The notes: generated by a model not told the origin, from the letters alone. Positions 25,535 to 34,326 are shown, numbered from the stretch's first letter. The stretch is DNA of 64,000 nucleotides from QWHO01 sp039809865 (GCA_039809865.1 JBDHVW010000006.1:1-64000), one strand, 5' to 3'. Translations and numbers: made by a program.

Positions 25535-25955
25535 GAGTGACCGACAAAAGCTGACCAGGCACTTCTGGCCGAAATTCGGGGCCGATGAACACGACCCGGA
25601 GACGAAGACCTGTAGGGTGGACCAACTCGTAGATTGTCTTTCTGCCTGTCCAGCAACCTATCAATCCCGACTGCCTTTGTTGCTTCCAATCGTTGGAGGC
25701 AAGATTCTGCAGGGCTGTCGGCTCGAGCATTTCGGGCTCGAGCAGCACACGCTGGCCACGCGTCAGCGTAACTCCGCTGACTGAGCTCAAGGTGCCGTTC
25801 TTAAACTCGGGTCCTTGGAAACCGTGAATCTCTTTGACCTGAGCCTGCGGCATGCCCAATTCGTAACCATCCACACGATACTGGTCGTCCTCGCCCCGCG
25901 AGGCGAGGGCGACCACGGCAATCAACACGACCAAAGCGATCAAATTCTTCAGCAT
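25524..25955 (-). CDS. Small membrane-anchored periplasmic protein
   Basis: 143 residues with an N-terminal anchor or uncleaved signal (LIALVVLIAVVALA). The rest is beta-rich: YELGMPQAQVKEIHGFQGPEFKNG resembles the G-x-T-xx-xV repeat start of SmpA/BamE-like proteins. It ends RPEVPGQLLSVTLKP. It is probably a small periplasmic fold of BamE-like type, weakly supported. It is the last gene of a minus-strand unit: the 307-residue gene stops 3 bp upstream. Its end overlaps the convergent phosphatase-like gene by 11 bp. Confidence 0.6.
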   Translation of the reverse strand: MLKNLIALVVLIAVVALASRGEDDQYRVDGYELGMPQAQVKEIHGFQGPEFKNGTLSSVSGVTLTRGQRVLLEPEMLEPTALQNLASNDWKQQRQSGLIGCWTGRKTIYELVHPTGLRLRVVFIGPEFRPEVPGQLLSVTLKP

Positions 25956-25957
25956 CG

Positions 25958-26881
25958 TCAGAACTTCAGCTTCTTCAATTTCGCCATCCAGCCCGGTTTG
26001 GCCTCGGCTTCAGGCTTTGGGGCGTGCTCGGCCTGCATCTCGCGCACGGTCTGGGCGAACCAGGAGGCGAACTTGAGTCCCCCCGCCTGCACTTTCTTTG
26101 GGTTGTAGACCACCGCCCGGTCACTTCCGGGCGAGAGCTCCAGCCGCGTCCCGCTGGGGACACCGTTCACGTGGTAGGCGAGCGTGTGGAGCTGGCCGTC
26201 CTCGAAGAAGGTTGCCTGGAAGCCGTCGGGAGTCAGCTCCACCGGGAGGTGGCCCCGATACCACGGCAGGTCCAGCCGAGCGATGCGCTCGATCTGCCCG
26301 CGCACCCAGGCTTCGTACTCCTCGCGAGCCTGAAACTCGCGGCGACCCTCCAGCTCGGTCTCCCCCACCAGCGTGTTGTCCTCGAGGCGCAACGACCGCA
26401 CCAGGGCGCGGTCCCAATAGAGCTCGAGCGATTCCAACCGCCCGCTGGCAAAGAACTCCGCCCGGTGCCGCGGAGAGAGCGGCGGCAACCAGCTCGCATC
26501 CACTCGGGTGAACTCCGGCAGCTCGTCCACCAGCAGCCGCGGGCCGCCCCAGCGCTGCAGCCATTCGTCCACCAGCTCTTCGGGGGTCTTTTGCAACCTG
26601 ACCTCGTGCCCATCCGAGTAAGGCGAGCACTCGCGCCAGCCGGCCTGGCCGTCCAGGTGCCAGGCGGCGATGTGGACGTCCCCATCCTCCTGGGCGAGGT
26701 GCACGCTGTTTTCCGTCACCCGGATCCAACCGGTGATGAGGCCGCGCTCGAACCGGTTGACCAGCACCAGGACGTTTTCCAGCTCCTCCGCCACGGGCCC
26801 GCGCCGCAGCACCAGTCCGGAGTATTGGGGCGGCAGCTCGCCGCGCTCGAACCCCCGCGCGACGAAGTCCTCCAGCGTCAC
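25958..26881 (-). CDS. Hypothetical protein, partner of the PF10005 peptidase
   Basis: 307 residues from GTG 26881, which overlaps the stop of the upstream peptidase gene (GTGA). The protein is mainly beta with many Trp and Arg residues: a first part with VLRRGPVAEELENVLVLVN and GWIRVTENSVHLAQEDGDVHIAAWHLDG, a middle helix (EEYEAWVRGQIERIARLD), then a strand-rich part (YRGHLPVELTPDGFQATFFEDGQLHTLAY). The C-terminus is Lys-rich (WMAKLKKLKF). No signal peptide and no family recognised. Translational coupling suggests it works with the metallopeptidase. Confidence 0.65.
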   Translation of the reverse strand: MTLEDFVARGFERGELPPQYSGLVLRRGPVAEELENVLVLVNRFERGLITGWIRVTENSVHLAQEDGDVHIAAWHLDGQAGWRECSPYSDGHEVRLQKTPEELVDEWLQRWGGPRLLVDELPEFTRVDASWLPPLSPRHRAEFFASGRLESLELYWDRALVRSLRLEDNTLVGETELEGRREFQAREEYEAWVRGQIERIARLDLPWYRGHLPVELTPDGFQATFFEDGQLHTLAYHVNGVPSGTRLELSPGSDRAVVYNPKKVQAGGLKFASWFAQTVREMQAEHAPKPEAEAKPGWMAKLKKLKF

Positions 26882-27885
26882 GACTTCCTCACCAGCTCGT
26901 GCACGAAGCACAGCTTGTCGATGGCGGCCTGGGACAAAACGAAGGGATACAGGTCCTGCAGGCCCATGCTGCGATTCAGGCTGTTCAGCGCCAGCGTGAG
27001 CGGCACCCAGTCCTCCAGCAGTTTGTGGAAACCGGTCTGCTCCTCGGCCTGAGCCGCCAGGCGCTCCACCTTCAGCCCGAAGGACTGGGCGGTTTCCAGC
27101 GTGTCCACCAGGTGCAGGTAGTGGGCCCAGGTCTCGGCCCAGTCCTCCCAGGGATGCGAGCTGGCGTAAGCGCTGATGAAGCCGCGCTCCAACCAGTCGG
27201 CGGGGGGGCCGTTCTCGTGGTGCTGCTTGAGCGCCTCGCCGTAGTCGGCCCGCTCGTCGCCGAAGAGGCGCCGGAACTCCGGCAGGTCGGGGCCTCTGGC
27301 CAACAGCTGGTCGAAATAGTAGTGCCCGCTCTCGTGGCGGAAGTGGCCCAACAGGGTGCGGTAAGGCTCGTTCAGGCTCACGCGGGCCAGCTCGCGCGCC
27401 TCGTCGTCGGCCTCGGCGGCGTTGATGGTGATCACCCCGCTGGCGTGGCCCGTCAACACCGGCTGGTCGAGCTGGCTGACGAGGAAGTCGAAAGCAAGCC
27501 CGTCGTTCTCGTCCACCAGGCGGTCGACGATCGGCAGCCCCAGCTCCAGCAGGCTGTAAACCAGGCGACGCTTGGCGGCCTCGAGCCGGGCCCAGCGAAC
27601 CTGGTTCTCGGGCTGGTCCGGAATGGTGCGTGTGAGTCGGCACGAGCGGCAGAGCGAGCCGTCCACATCGGCGGGCAGCATCCAGTTGCACACCTCGGCA
27701 TTGAAACAAGGCCGATACAGCTTGCCGGGATGGCGGGGGCTCTCGAACAGGCCCTCCGGGGTGGGAATGCAGGCGTCGAAGTCGAGCACGTCGGGGAGAT
27801 AGGCCACGCGGTGGCCGCAGCGCACGCACTGGAAGTTGTCGAAGAAAAGCATCTGCTCGCAGGTGGAGCAACGGAAAAGGCGCAT
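26878..27885 (-). CDS. Zinc-ribbon and putative metallopeptidase (PF10005/DUF2248-like)
   Basis: 335 residues. The N-terminus is a zinc ribbon: CSTCEQMLFFDNFQCVRCG (two CxxC pairs), then a second Cys pair CRSC near residue ~80. The C-terminal domain carries the metallopeptidase-like motif GHFRHESGHYYFDQLL (HExxH) and a downstream WEDWAETWAHYLH stretch with candidate third ligands. This combination is the PF10005 family. The activity is inferred from the motif. It is divergent from yqeY (41-bp gap) and heads a unit with the 307-residue and 143-residue genes. Confidence 0.85.
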   Translation of the reverse strand: MRLFRCSTCEQMLFFDNFQCVRCGHRVAYLPDVLDFDACIPTPEGLFESPRHPGKLYRPCFNAEVCNWMLPADVDGSLCRSCRLTRTIPDQPENQVRWARLEAAKRRLVYSLLELGLPIVDRLVDENDGLAFDFLVSQLDQPVLTGHASGVITINAAEADDEARELARVSLNEPYRTLLGHFRHESGHYYFDQLLARGPDLPEFRRLFGDERADYGEALKQHHENGPPADWLERGFISAYASSHPWEDWAETWAHYLHLVDTLETAQSFGLKVERLAAQAEEQTGFHKLLEDWVPLTLALNSLNRSMGLQDLYPFVLSQAAIDKLCFVHELVRKS

Positions 27886-27926
27886 TCCCAGGGCGTTCCG
27901 CCCGAGGGGCCGAAGCCCTCTCCACC

Positions 27927-28385
27927 ATGAGTCTATTCGACACGATCCAATCCGACCTGACGAAGGCGATGAAAGAGCGCGACGCCTTTCTACTCAACAC
28001 TTTGCGCATGGTAAAGTCGGCCCTGAAAAACGAGGAGATCCAGGTGGGCCACCCCCTGGAGGACGCCGAGACGGTGGCGGTGCTGATGAAGCTGGTCAAG
28101 CAGCGGAAAGAGTCCATCGACCAGTTCACCAGGGGCGGCCGACCCGAGCTGGCCGCCGTCGAGGAGAAAGAGCTGGCGCTGATCGAGGGCTACCTGCCGG
28201 CGGCCCCGTCCGAGACCGAGATCGCCGATGCGATCGTCTGGGCCATCGGCGAAAGCGGGGCGACCGACCCGAAGGGCATGGGGAAGGTGATGCAACTCCT
28301 GACGGCGCGTTTCAAGGGCCGTCCCGTGGACGGCAAGCTCCTCAGTGCGGAGGTTCGAAAGGCGCTTGGGGGCAGTGCTCCCTGA
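27927..28385 (+). CDS. yqeY: GatB/YqeY domain protein
   Basis: 152 residues, full family length. It begins LFDTIQSDLTKAMKERDAFLLNTLRMVKSALKNEEI, the typical YqeY start. It ends in the family signature GATDPKGMGKVMQLLTARFKGRPVDGKLLSAEVRKAL. The YqeY fold matches the C-terminal domains of GatB/GatE that bind tRNA, and the stand-alone protein is thought to act on tRNA. A separate gatB lies at 52213, far from here. Confidence 0.9.
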   Translation: MSLFDTIQSDLTKAMKERDAFLLNTLRMVKSALKNEEIQVGHPLEDAETVAVLMKLVKQRKESIDQFTRGGRPELAAVEEKELALIEGYLPAAPSETEIADAIVWAIGESGATDPKGMGKVMQLLTARFKGRPVDGKLLSAEVRKALGGSAP

Positions 28386-28463
28386 GCAGAAGCCGGCGAG
28401 GGCCCATCGTCGTCGTTTCGGCCCGGACCGGGAGCGGGCCCTGCAACCGTCGAACAGGGCCCT

Positions 28464-29285
28464 ATGCGAGAGTGGGCGCTGCCGGTCCTGGTAGCGATCT
28501 TGCTGGGGATGGGCGTCGTATGGCAGCTCTTGCGGCGCAAGCGCAAGCGTGTCCCGGACGAGCTCGTCGCGGGGCGTCCGCACGACCCCATGCTTCTCGA
28601 GAAGGTAGGCGACTGGCGCCTGGTCGAGGAGTTAGGCAACAAAGCGAATGCCAAGGTCTTTCGCGGTCTCCCCGCGGGCAGTCTCGAGGTGGTCGAGCAA
28701 GTGGCCATCAAGGTGCTCCCGGGGGAGCTATCCGAGCAAGACGTGGAGAGCTCCAAGAAGCTCGTCCACCCGAACATCGCGCGCTTGCTCGAGCACGGCA
28801 CCCAGGCGGGGCAGGTCTACGTCGTGCAGGAGTATGTCGATGGCGGCACCCTGCGGGAGAAGCTCCAGCTTCCCGTTACGCCCGAGCGCCTGCTGGAGGT
28901 GATGGGGCCGGTGTTCGAGGCGGTCGCCTACGCCCACAAGCAGGGGCTGGTCCACCGCTCTCTCAAGCCGGCCAACGTCATGCTGACGCGCAGCGAGAAG
29001 GTCATCGTCACCGACTTCGGGGTGCCGCAGCGCGAGGACAAGATCTATTCCGCTCCAGAGGGGCTGCACGAGCAGTCGGGCGATCAGTATGCCCTGGGCG
29101 TGATCTGCTACGAGCTGTTGAGCGGCAGTCCACCGCCGGAGCCCCCTCCCCCGCTGGGAACCTGCCTGGACGGACCTATCCTCCGAATGCTGTGCCGCGA
29201 TCCGGTCGGTCGCTTTCCCCACGTGCAGCTGGCTCTGAAGGCTCTGCGCGAGGCCCTGCGAGCTGGAGAAAAACCAGCCCTGTAA
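28464..29285 (+). CDS. Membrane-anchored pseudokinase (Ser/Thr kinase fold)
   Basis: 273 residues. An N-terminal membrane helix (WALPVLVAILLGMGVVW) and an RRKRKR stop-transfer put the kinase domain in the cytosol; bacterial Ser/Thr kinases usually have the helix after the kinase domain. The P-loop is degenerate (LGNKANAKVFRG). VAIK is present (K83) but helix C is shortened with no clear Glu. HRD reads H-R-S (Ser166), so the catalytic base is missing. DFG is kept (D184). The C-lobe is short with no APE-type helix. It is probably a non-catalytic binding protein. Its end overlaps the convergent symporter gene by 110 bp. Confidence 0.8.
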   Translation: MREWALPVLVAILLGMGVVWQLLRRKRKRVPDELVAGRPHDPMLLEKVGDWRLVEELGNKANAKVFRGLPAGSLEVVEQVAIKVLPGELSEQDVESSKKLVHPNIARLLEHGTQAGQVYVVQEYVDGGTLREKLQLPVTPERLLEVMGPVFEAVAYAHKQGLVHRSLKPANVMLTRSEKVIVTDFGVPQREDKIYSAPEGLHEQSGDQYALGVICYELLSGSPPPEPPPPLGTCLDGPILRMLCRDPVGRFPHVQLALKALREALRAGEKPAL

Positions 29286-30648
29286 GGGCTCCCAGGCTCA
29301 CGAACCAGGGGAACGCGAGCCGGGTCGTGAGCTTGAGAGTGGCGACCACCGCGATCGAGATCGGAATCGCCCAGACCGCCACTTTGTCGTTCGGGAGACG
29401 TCGTCTGGCCAGAGCAAAGGCGAAAATGGCCAGCAGGGCTCCATAGAAGTAGGTCCCGATCTCCAGCCCGAGCGGCAGAAGGCGCTCGACGTTCTGGCTC
29501 GCCAGGGCGGTCAGGGCCAGGAGCAGCGCAAAGACCGACGTGGCCGCTTTGGTGGCTTTCAGGTAGTGGGCTTCCGATCGGTCGGGACTGAGATACGGAC
29601 GGTAGAGGTCCACCACGAACGAGCCGGCCAGCGCCGTCAGGGCCGATTGGTAGCTGCTGAGGACGACGCTGAGGACGGCCGCGATCAGCAATCCAGCGAG
29701 TCCCGGCGGCATCTGGGTCAGGATGAAGTGGGGGAAGACGCTTTTGACCTCTCCGAGCGTGGGGTCGGGAAAGAAGTGGTAGTGGGCATAGAGCAGCGTT
29801 CCGATGAGCAGGAACGTGGCCGCGATGGGGATGTCCGCGATCCCCGACCCGATGACCGCCAGCCTCGACTTGCGGCTGTCCGGGGCGGTGAGCATGCGCT
29901 GGACCATGTCGTAGTCCGTGCCGAAGATAGCGGTGTTGGTGATGGTCGTGCCGATCAGGCCGGCCCAGAGGGTGAATTCGACCGTGGGGTCGAGCCGGGG
30001 GTCAATCGCTTTGAGCTTGTCGGGGGGCAGGGCCTGCATCCAGTCCGGGGGGAGGCCTTTGAGGAGGTAGAGGACGGCCGCGGCGGCTCCGACGATCATG
30101 ACCATGACCTGGAGGGACTCGGTCCAGATGACCGCCTTGATGCCGCCTTTGATCGTGTAGAGCAGGCCCAGCAGGGCGACCAGGAGCACGGCCTGGGGCG
30201 GGGTGAGAGCGAGGGCGGCTTGCAGGATGAGCGCTCCGGCGAAGAGGCGCACGCCGCTCATCAGCACGCGCGTGACCAGGAAGACCGTGACGGCCACGTT
30301 GCGGGTGAGGGGTCCGTAGCGCTGGGCGAGGAACTCGTAGATGGAGACCACGTTGGCTCGGTAGTAGGCGGGGACGAAGAAGCGGGCCACCAGGATGCGT
30401 CCGCCGATCGCTCCCAGGGCGAGTTGCAAGTAGGTCCAGTCGCCTTTGTATGCCATCACGGGCACTCCCACGAAGGTGAGCGCACTGATCTCGGTGCCGA
30501 TGATGGACAGGAGCACCGCCCACCAGGGCAGTTGCCGGTCGCCCAGCAGGTAGCTGCGCGCGTTCTTCTCACGCTGCCGCGCCACCCAGCTGATGGCAGC
30601 CAGGATCAGGAAATAGCTGATGAGGACGGCGAGGTCAGCGGTGCGCAT
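29176..30648 (-). CDS. Sodium:solute symporter (SSS family)
   Basis: 490 residues with about 13 hydrophobic helices. The start AVLISYFLILAAISWVARQREKNARSYLLGDRQLPWWAVLLSIIGTEISALTFVGVP matches the SGLT/PutP layout. FLITRVLMSGVRLFAGA-like and SSYQSALTALAGSFVVDLYRP segments mark TM helices lining the sodium and substrate sites. The substrate cannot be told from sequence. The last ~30 residues are hydrophilic (EPSEPAARGESDRPDRG) and overlap the pseudokinase gene. The 443-bp stretch upstream holds only the repeat array at 30719-31080. Confidence 0.85.
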   Translation of the reverse strand: MRTADLAVLISYFLILAAISWVARQREKNARSYLLGDRQLPWWAVLLSIIGTEISALTFVGVPVMAYKGDWTYLQLALGAIGGRILVARFFVPAYYRANVVSIYEFLAQRYGPLTRNVAVTVFLVTRVLMSGVRLFAGALILQAALALTPPQAVLLVALLGLLYTIKGGIKAVIWTESLQVMVMIVGAAAAVLYLLKGLPPDWMQALPPDKLKAIDPRLDPTVEFTLWAGLIGTTITNTAIFGTDYDMVQRMLTAPDSRKSRLAVIGSGIADIPIAATFLLIGTLLYAHYHFFPDPTLGEVKSVFPHFILTQMPPGLAGLLIAAVLSVVLSSYQSALTALAGSFVVDLYRPYLSPDRSEAHYLKATKAATSVFALLLALTALASQNVERLLPLGLEIGTYFYGALLAIFAFALARRRLPNDKVAVWAIPISIAVVATLKLTTRLAFPWFVSLGALTGLVFLQLAGPRAEPSEPAARGESDRPDRGTAFGG

Positions 30649-30718
30649 GAGTCATGCTTCGATCGGGCGCGCGAGTGCCAGGGATGGATCCGCCTGCGCG
30701 AGCAGAGCCCCCGGCCAG

Positions 30719-31080
30719 CGAACGAATTTTCGTTTCCCCGGGAAACAAACGTGTGTTCGCGACCGCAGCGGTGGAGTGATTGGACAGCGCAAGGCTGCGC
30801 GGTCGGGTTGAACGGAACGTGGTGGGCCCCATTGCGTCCCCCAGGCGAGCACTCCCACGAGCGGATTTCCCCGCCAACGAACGAGTTTTCGTTTCCCCGG
30901 GAAACAAACGCGTGTTCGCGACCGCAGCGGTGGTAAGGCAGGGCTGACCAGCCGGCCCGCGGTCGGGTAGAACTGGAACGTGGTGGGCCCCATTGCGTCC
31001 CCCAGGCGAGCACTCCCACGAGCGGATTTCCCCGCCAACGAACGAGTTTTCGTTTCCCCGGGAAACAAACGTGTGTTCGT
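30719..31080. repeat. Intergenic tandem repeat, ~160-bp unit, 2.3 copies
   Basis: Fills most of the 443-bp gap between the symporter and subtilase genes. Each unit has a 56-bp core (30719-30774 and 30878-30933; truncated third copy 31039-31080). The core centres on the palindrome GTTTCCC-C-GGGAAAC and continues TGTTCGCGACCGCAGCGGTGG. A variable 26-27 bp segment follows, then a ~77-bp segment (30801-30877, 30961-31038) with AACGTGGTGGGCCCCATTG and CCCCAGGCGAGCACTCCCAC. Unit spacing is 159 and 161 bp. Open frames across it shift between units, so it is non-coding. Confidence 0.85.
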
Positions 31081-31091
31081 AACGCCGGCAT

Positions 31092-32216
31092 TCACGCCGG
31101 GGTGGCAACGTTGGACAGCGCGCCGACGGCGTCCACCAGGCCCGCGCCCTGCTCGTTGGCGTCACCGCCCCTGGGGAGCTTTTCGGCCGAGGTGACCAGG
31201 GCGGTCTTGAGCTTGTCGGGAGAGGCCTCGGGGTGGGCGCACAGGAGCAGCGCGGCGAGTCCGCTGACCATGGGGGCGGCCATGGAGGTGCCGCTCTTGG
31301 TGGAATATCCGCTCTTACCGTTGTAGGCCGCGGTGATGTCCACGCCGGGCGCGACCACGTCGGGCTTGGTCAGGTGGTCTACCGGGGTGGGTCCCCGGCT
31401 GGAAAGCTCGGCCACGCGGTCGTCGGAGCGTTTGACCGTGCCGCGGTCGTCGCTGGCGCCCACGGTCAGGGCGATCGGCGAGTGGGCGGGCGTGCCGATG
31501 GTCTCCGCGTCGGGGCCGTCGTTCCCGGCCGCCACGACCACCATGATGCCTTCCTTCCACGCGGCCGCCACGGCGCGCGCCATCGGATCCCATTGATGCG
31601 AGATCTGAGCCACCCCGGCGGCGCTCAGGTTGAGCACTTTGATCCCGTGCTTCTCGCGGTTCTCGACCGCCCACTGGATGGCTTTGATCACATCCGACGA
31701 CTTCGCCTTCCCCTCGCGATTGAACGCTTTGATGGCCACGATCCCGCACTCGGGAGCGATGCCGACGTGCTTGCCTTTGGAATCGGTCCCATCGCCCCCC
31801 ACGATGCCCGCGACGTGCGTGCCGTGGCCGTGGTCGTCATAAGGCTCGGCCTTCCCGTTCAGGCAGTCCTGGAACGCGACGATGCGCCCGTTGAAGTCCT
31901 TGTGCCGGGTGATGCCCGTGTCCACGATCGCGACGTTGACGTTCTTGCCTTTGTAGCCCTGAGCCCACAGCTCGTTGGCTTTGATGGACGGCGCGGCCAC
32001 GTTCAGCGCCGGCGTGATGCCCTCGGGGCTGAGCGGAATGTGGACCTCGGGGTCCGGGGCGATCTGCAGCTCGGGGTGGTTGCGAGCAAAGGCGTCGACC
32101 TGGTCGGTCGGCACCTCGCAGGCCGCCGCCCCGATCAGGGGCAGGTCGGTAAAGCGAGGCAGCTCGCCCCGCACGCGCTCCAGCGCCGCCCTCTCTCCCT
32201 GTATCAGCACGTTCAT
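31092..32216 (-). CDS. Subtilisin-like serine protease (S8), no signal peptide
   Basis: 374 residues. The catalytic triad is complete: D99 (AIVDTGITRH), H131 (DDHGHGTHVAG) and S311 (GTSMAAPMVSG), with the oxyanion-hole Asn in VVAAGNDG (N232). Residues ~1-75 look like a short inhibitor-type prodomain (LIQGERAALERVRGELPRF...PDPEVHIPLS). There is no signal peptide, so it is either intracellular or exported otherwise. It is a complete enzyme of normal bacterial subtilase length. It lies alone between two unrelated repeat arrays. Confidence 0.9.
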   Translation of the reverse strand: MNVLIQGERAALERVRGELPRFTDLPLIGAAACEVPTDQVDAFARNHPELQIAPDPEVHIPLSPEGITPALNVAAPSIKANELWAQGYKGKNVNVAIVDTGITRHKDFNGRIVAFQDCLNGKAEPYDDHGHGTHVAGIVGGDGTDSKGKHVGIAPECGIVAIKAFNREGKAKSSDVIKAIQWAVENREKHGIKVLNLSAAGVAQISHQWDPMARAVAAAWKEGIMVVVAAGNDGPDAETIGTPAHSPIALTVGASDDRGTVKRSDDRVAELSSRGPTPVDHLTKPDVVAPGVDITAAYNGKSGYSTKSGTSMAAPMVSGLAALLLCAHPEASPDKLKTALVTSAEKLPRGGDANEQGAGLVDAVGALSNVATPA

Positions 32217-32284
32217 CGCCGGTCAGTCTAGCGTCTTACTTCGTGGGGCTTGTAAAGAATGTGGGAACATTCCGCCCGCTCGAA

Positions 32285-32660
32285 GTGTCCGCGCGCTGGA
32301 GCGGACCGGGCCAGGCGAGGGACGCCGCAGTGTCCGCCTGCTGGGGTGGACCAGTCCGGGCCACGAGAGGGACACCCGCCAGGCCCACGCGCCGGGGTGG
32401 TCCAGGCGAGGGACGCAGCAGTGTCCGCCTGCTGGGGTGGACAGGTCCGGGCCACGAGAGGGACACCCGCCAGGCCCACGCGCCGGGGTGGTCCAGGCGG
32501 GGGACGCCGCCGTTTCCGCCCGCTGGGGTGGACAAGTCCGGGCCACGAGAGGGACACCGCCTGTCCGCGACGCGCGGTGGACACCGTCCGGGCCAGCCGA
32601 GGACACGCACCGGGGTGGTCCAGGCGGGGGGACGCCCGCCGTGTCCGCGCGCTGGAACGG
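32285..32660. repeat. Intergenic tandem repeat, 90-91 bp unit
   Basis: Two full units start at 32331 and 32421 and a diverged one at 32512. A shortened one at 32285 and an end fragment at 32641 flank them. Each unit begins GTGTCCGCCTGCTGGGGTGG, continues with TCCGGGCCACGAGAGGGACA and CCACGCGCCGGGGTGGTCCAGG, and contains several GTCC/GGAC inverted pairs. It fills most of the 488-bp gap between the subtilase and cupin genes. The unit length is not a stable multiple of 3 across copies, which argues against coding. Confidence 0.85.
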
Positions 32661-32704
32661 GCGTCTGTCGAGGACTGCTCCGACCGCGCTGCGAAATGCC
32701 CGGC

Positions 32705-33067
32705 ATGAACTACGACATCAAGCTCGACGACAAGTTCGGCTCGCTCAACCTCATCGACATCGGCGCGGAAGCGGCCGCGTGCACGGTCCCCTGGTTCAAC
32801 CAGACCCTGACCACCGTCAACCACTCGGTGGTGCGGATGGGGGTCTTTCTGGGAGAGTTCCACTGGCACAAGCACGACGTGGAGGACGAGTTCTTCTTCG
32901 TGCTCGAGGGAGAGCTGCTGCTGGACGTCGAGGGCCACGGCACCATCTCGCTCAAGCCCCACCAGGGCTACACCGTCCCCCACGGCGTCGTTCACCGCAC
33001 CCGCGCTCTGGAGCGCACCGTCGTGCTGATGGTCGAGCCCGCGGGAGTCGTTCCCACCGGCGACTAG
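32705..33067 (+). CDS. Cupin-fold protein
   Basis: 120 residues from ATG 32705; codons upstream in frame belong to the repeat array. Cupin motif 1 is GEFHWHKHDVEDEFFFVLEGE (two His and a Glu as metal ligands) and motif 2 is HQGYTVPHGVVHRT (third His). Members act as enzymes or as ligand binders, and the substrate here is unknown. It is convergent with the MFS gene; the two stops share CTAG at 33064-33067. Confidence 0.85.
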   Translation: MNYDIKLDDKFGSLNLIDIGAEAAACTVPWFNQTLTTVNHSVVRMGVFLGEFHWHKHDVEDEFFFVLEGELLLDVEGHGTISLKPHQGYTVPHGVVHRTRALERTVVLMVEPAGVVPTGD

Positions 33068-34326
33068 AGGCTCGTGTGCAGAGTCTCGGGCACGTCCTCC
33101 ACCAGCACGGCGGGCTCGTCCCGCACGCGGAGCAGCGCCGGCGACAGCAACGGTAGAATCGAGATCAGCGCGGCGCCCGCGCCGATCATCACCCCGTTGC
33201 GCACCCCGAAAGAATCCCCGATCACCCCCGACAAGAGCGTGGTGAAGGTCATCCCGAACCCGCCGATCGCCTGGAACAGCCCGTTGGCGCGCGCGAACTC
33301 CGAGGGCGGCAGCAGCCGCTGGCGCAAGCTCGTCGCCAGAATCGTGTGGGCCATGAACGCCCCGTCGCTCAGCAACTGCTGGGCGAACAGCAACGGCGCG
33401 CCGTAGCGCGGCCACAACGCGGCCGGGAGCAGGAGGCTGCTGCCCAACATCCCCAGCGCGAACGTCAGGGCGATCGCGGGGCCCAAACCCAACCAGCGAG
33501 ACACGGTCCGCGCCAACAGAGCACCACCCAGCGCCGAGAGACCCCCCATCGAGATGATGCCGCCCACCCAGCCGGGGCTGAGCCCCAGGTCGCGCAACGC
33601 AAACACCATGTAGAGCCCGAAGAAGAACCCGGCCGACACGTAGAACCCCGACGTCGCCAGCAGCAGCACCCGCAACGCGGGCTCGCGCATCACCGCGCGA
33701 AAGCCCACTACGACATCGGTCCGCAAAGTGGCCAGCGGATGCCGATCCTCGGGCTCGCCCGGCGCCTCCTCGACCCGAATCCCGGACAGCCACAGCGCCG
33801 ACCACAGGAACGTGAACGCATCCGCCACCACCGCGACAGGGGCGGTCAGCCACTGCACCAGCAACCCGGCCGCCCCCGGCCCGGCCAGCTCGGCCAGCGA
33901 CTCGGTGGTCTGTAGCCGGGAGTTGGCCTCCACCAGACGCGAGCTCTCCACCAGCCGGGGCAAAATGGCGGCGTCGGCATTCTGAAACAGCGCGCTGGCC
34001 GCCGAGCAAGCCATCGAGATGAGCACCAGCAGCCAGAAGGACTTGAAGCCCCAATAAAACGAGATCGGGATCAACAGCACCAGCCCGAAGCGCAGCAGGT
34101 CCATCACGACCATCAACCGCACTTTACGGGCACGCTCCACCAGCCCGCCCCCGAACAGACCGGCCGCCACCACGGGAGCGAAGCCCAGCGCCGAAAGAAG
34201 CGCGGCCTGGCCGGGGGTGGCCGACAGCATCGAGATCGCGATGATCGGGATGGCCGTGCGCGTGATCCGGTTGCCGAAGGCGCTCAGCGATTGGGCCGCC
34301 CACAGGCGATAGAAGGACCGAGGCAT
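33064..34326 (-). CDS. MFS exporter (EntS/MFS_3-like)
   Basis: 420 residues, 12 predicted helices. It begins FYRLWAAQSLSAFGNRITRTAIPIIAISML, typical of MFS_3 (enterobactin-exporter-like) proteins. The loop after helix 4 carries RLVESSRLVEANSRLQTTESLAELAGPGAAGLLV, a family hallmark. The cargo is not predictable. The 60-bp gap to the ankyrin gene on the other strand makes these two divergent. Confidence 0.85.
   Translation of the reverse strand: MPRSFYRLWAAQSLSAFGNRITRTAIPIIAISMLSATPGQAALLSALGFAPVVAAGLFGGGLVERARKVRLMVVMDLLRFGLVLLIPISFYWGFKSFWLLVLISMACSAASALFQNADAAILPRLVESSRLVEANSRLQTTESLAELAGPGAAGLLVQWLTAPVAVVADAFTFLWSALWLSGIRVEEAPGEPEDRHPLATLRTDVVVGFRAVMREPALRVLLLATSGFYVSAGFFFGLYMVFALRDLGLSPGWVGGIISMGGLSALGGALLARTVSRWLGLGPAIALTFALGMLGSSLLLPAALWPRYGAPLLFAQQLLSDGAFMAHTILATSLRQRLLPPSEFARANGLFQAIGGFGMTFTTLLSGVIGDSFGVRNGVMIGAGAALISILPLLSPALLRVRDEPAVLVEDVPETLHTSL

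Noticed and set aside
30606..31165. Minus frames across the ~160-bp repeats
   Set aside because: Frames change between repeat units and give proteins made of repeat translation only. The DNA repeat explains them.
30719..32660. CRISPR array at the two repeat regions
   Set aside because: Units are 90-160 bp and mostly conserved through their length, with no short repeats, unique spacers of fixed length or cas genes.
32228..34054. A 608-codon minus frame opposite the cupin and across the repeats and MFS gene
   Set aside because: It is out of frame with the MFS protein, runs through the repeat array, and shows no domain.
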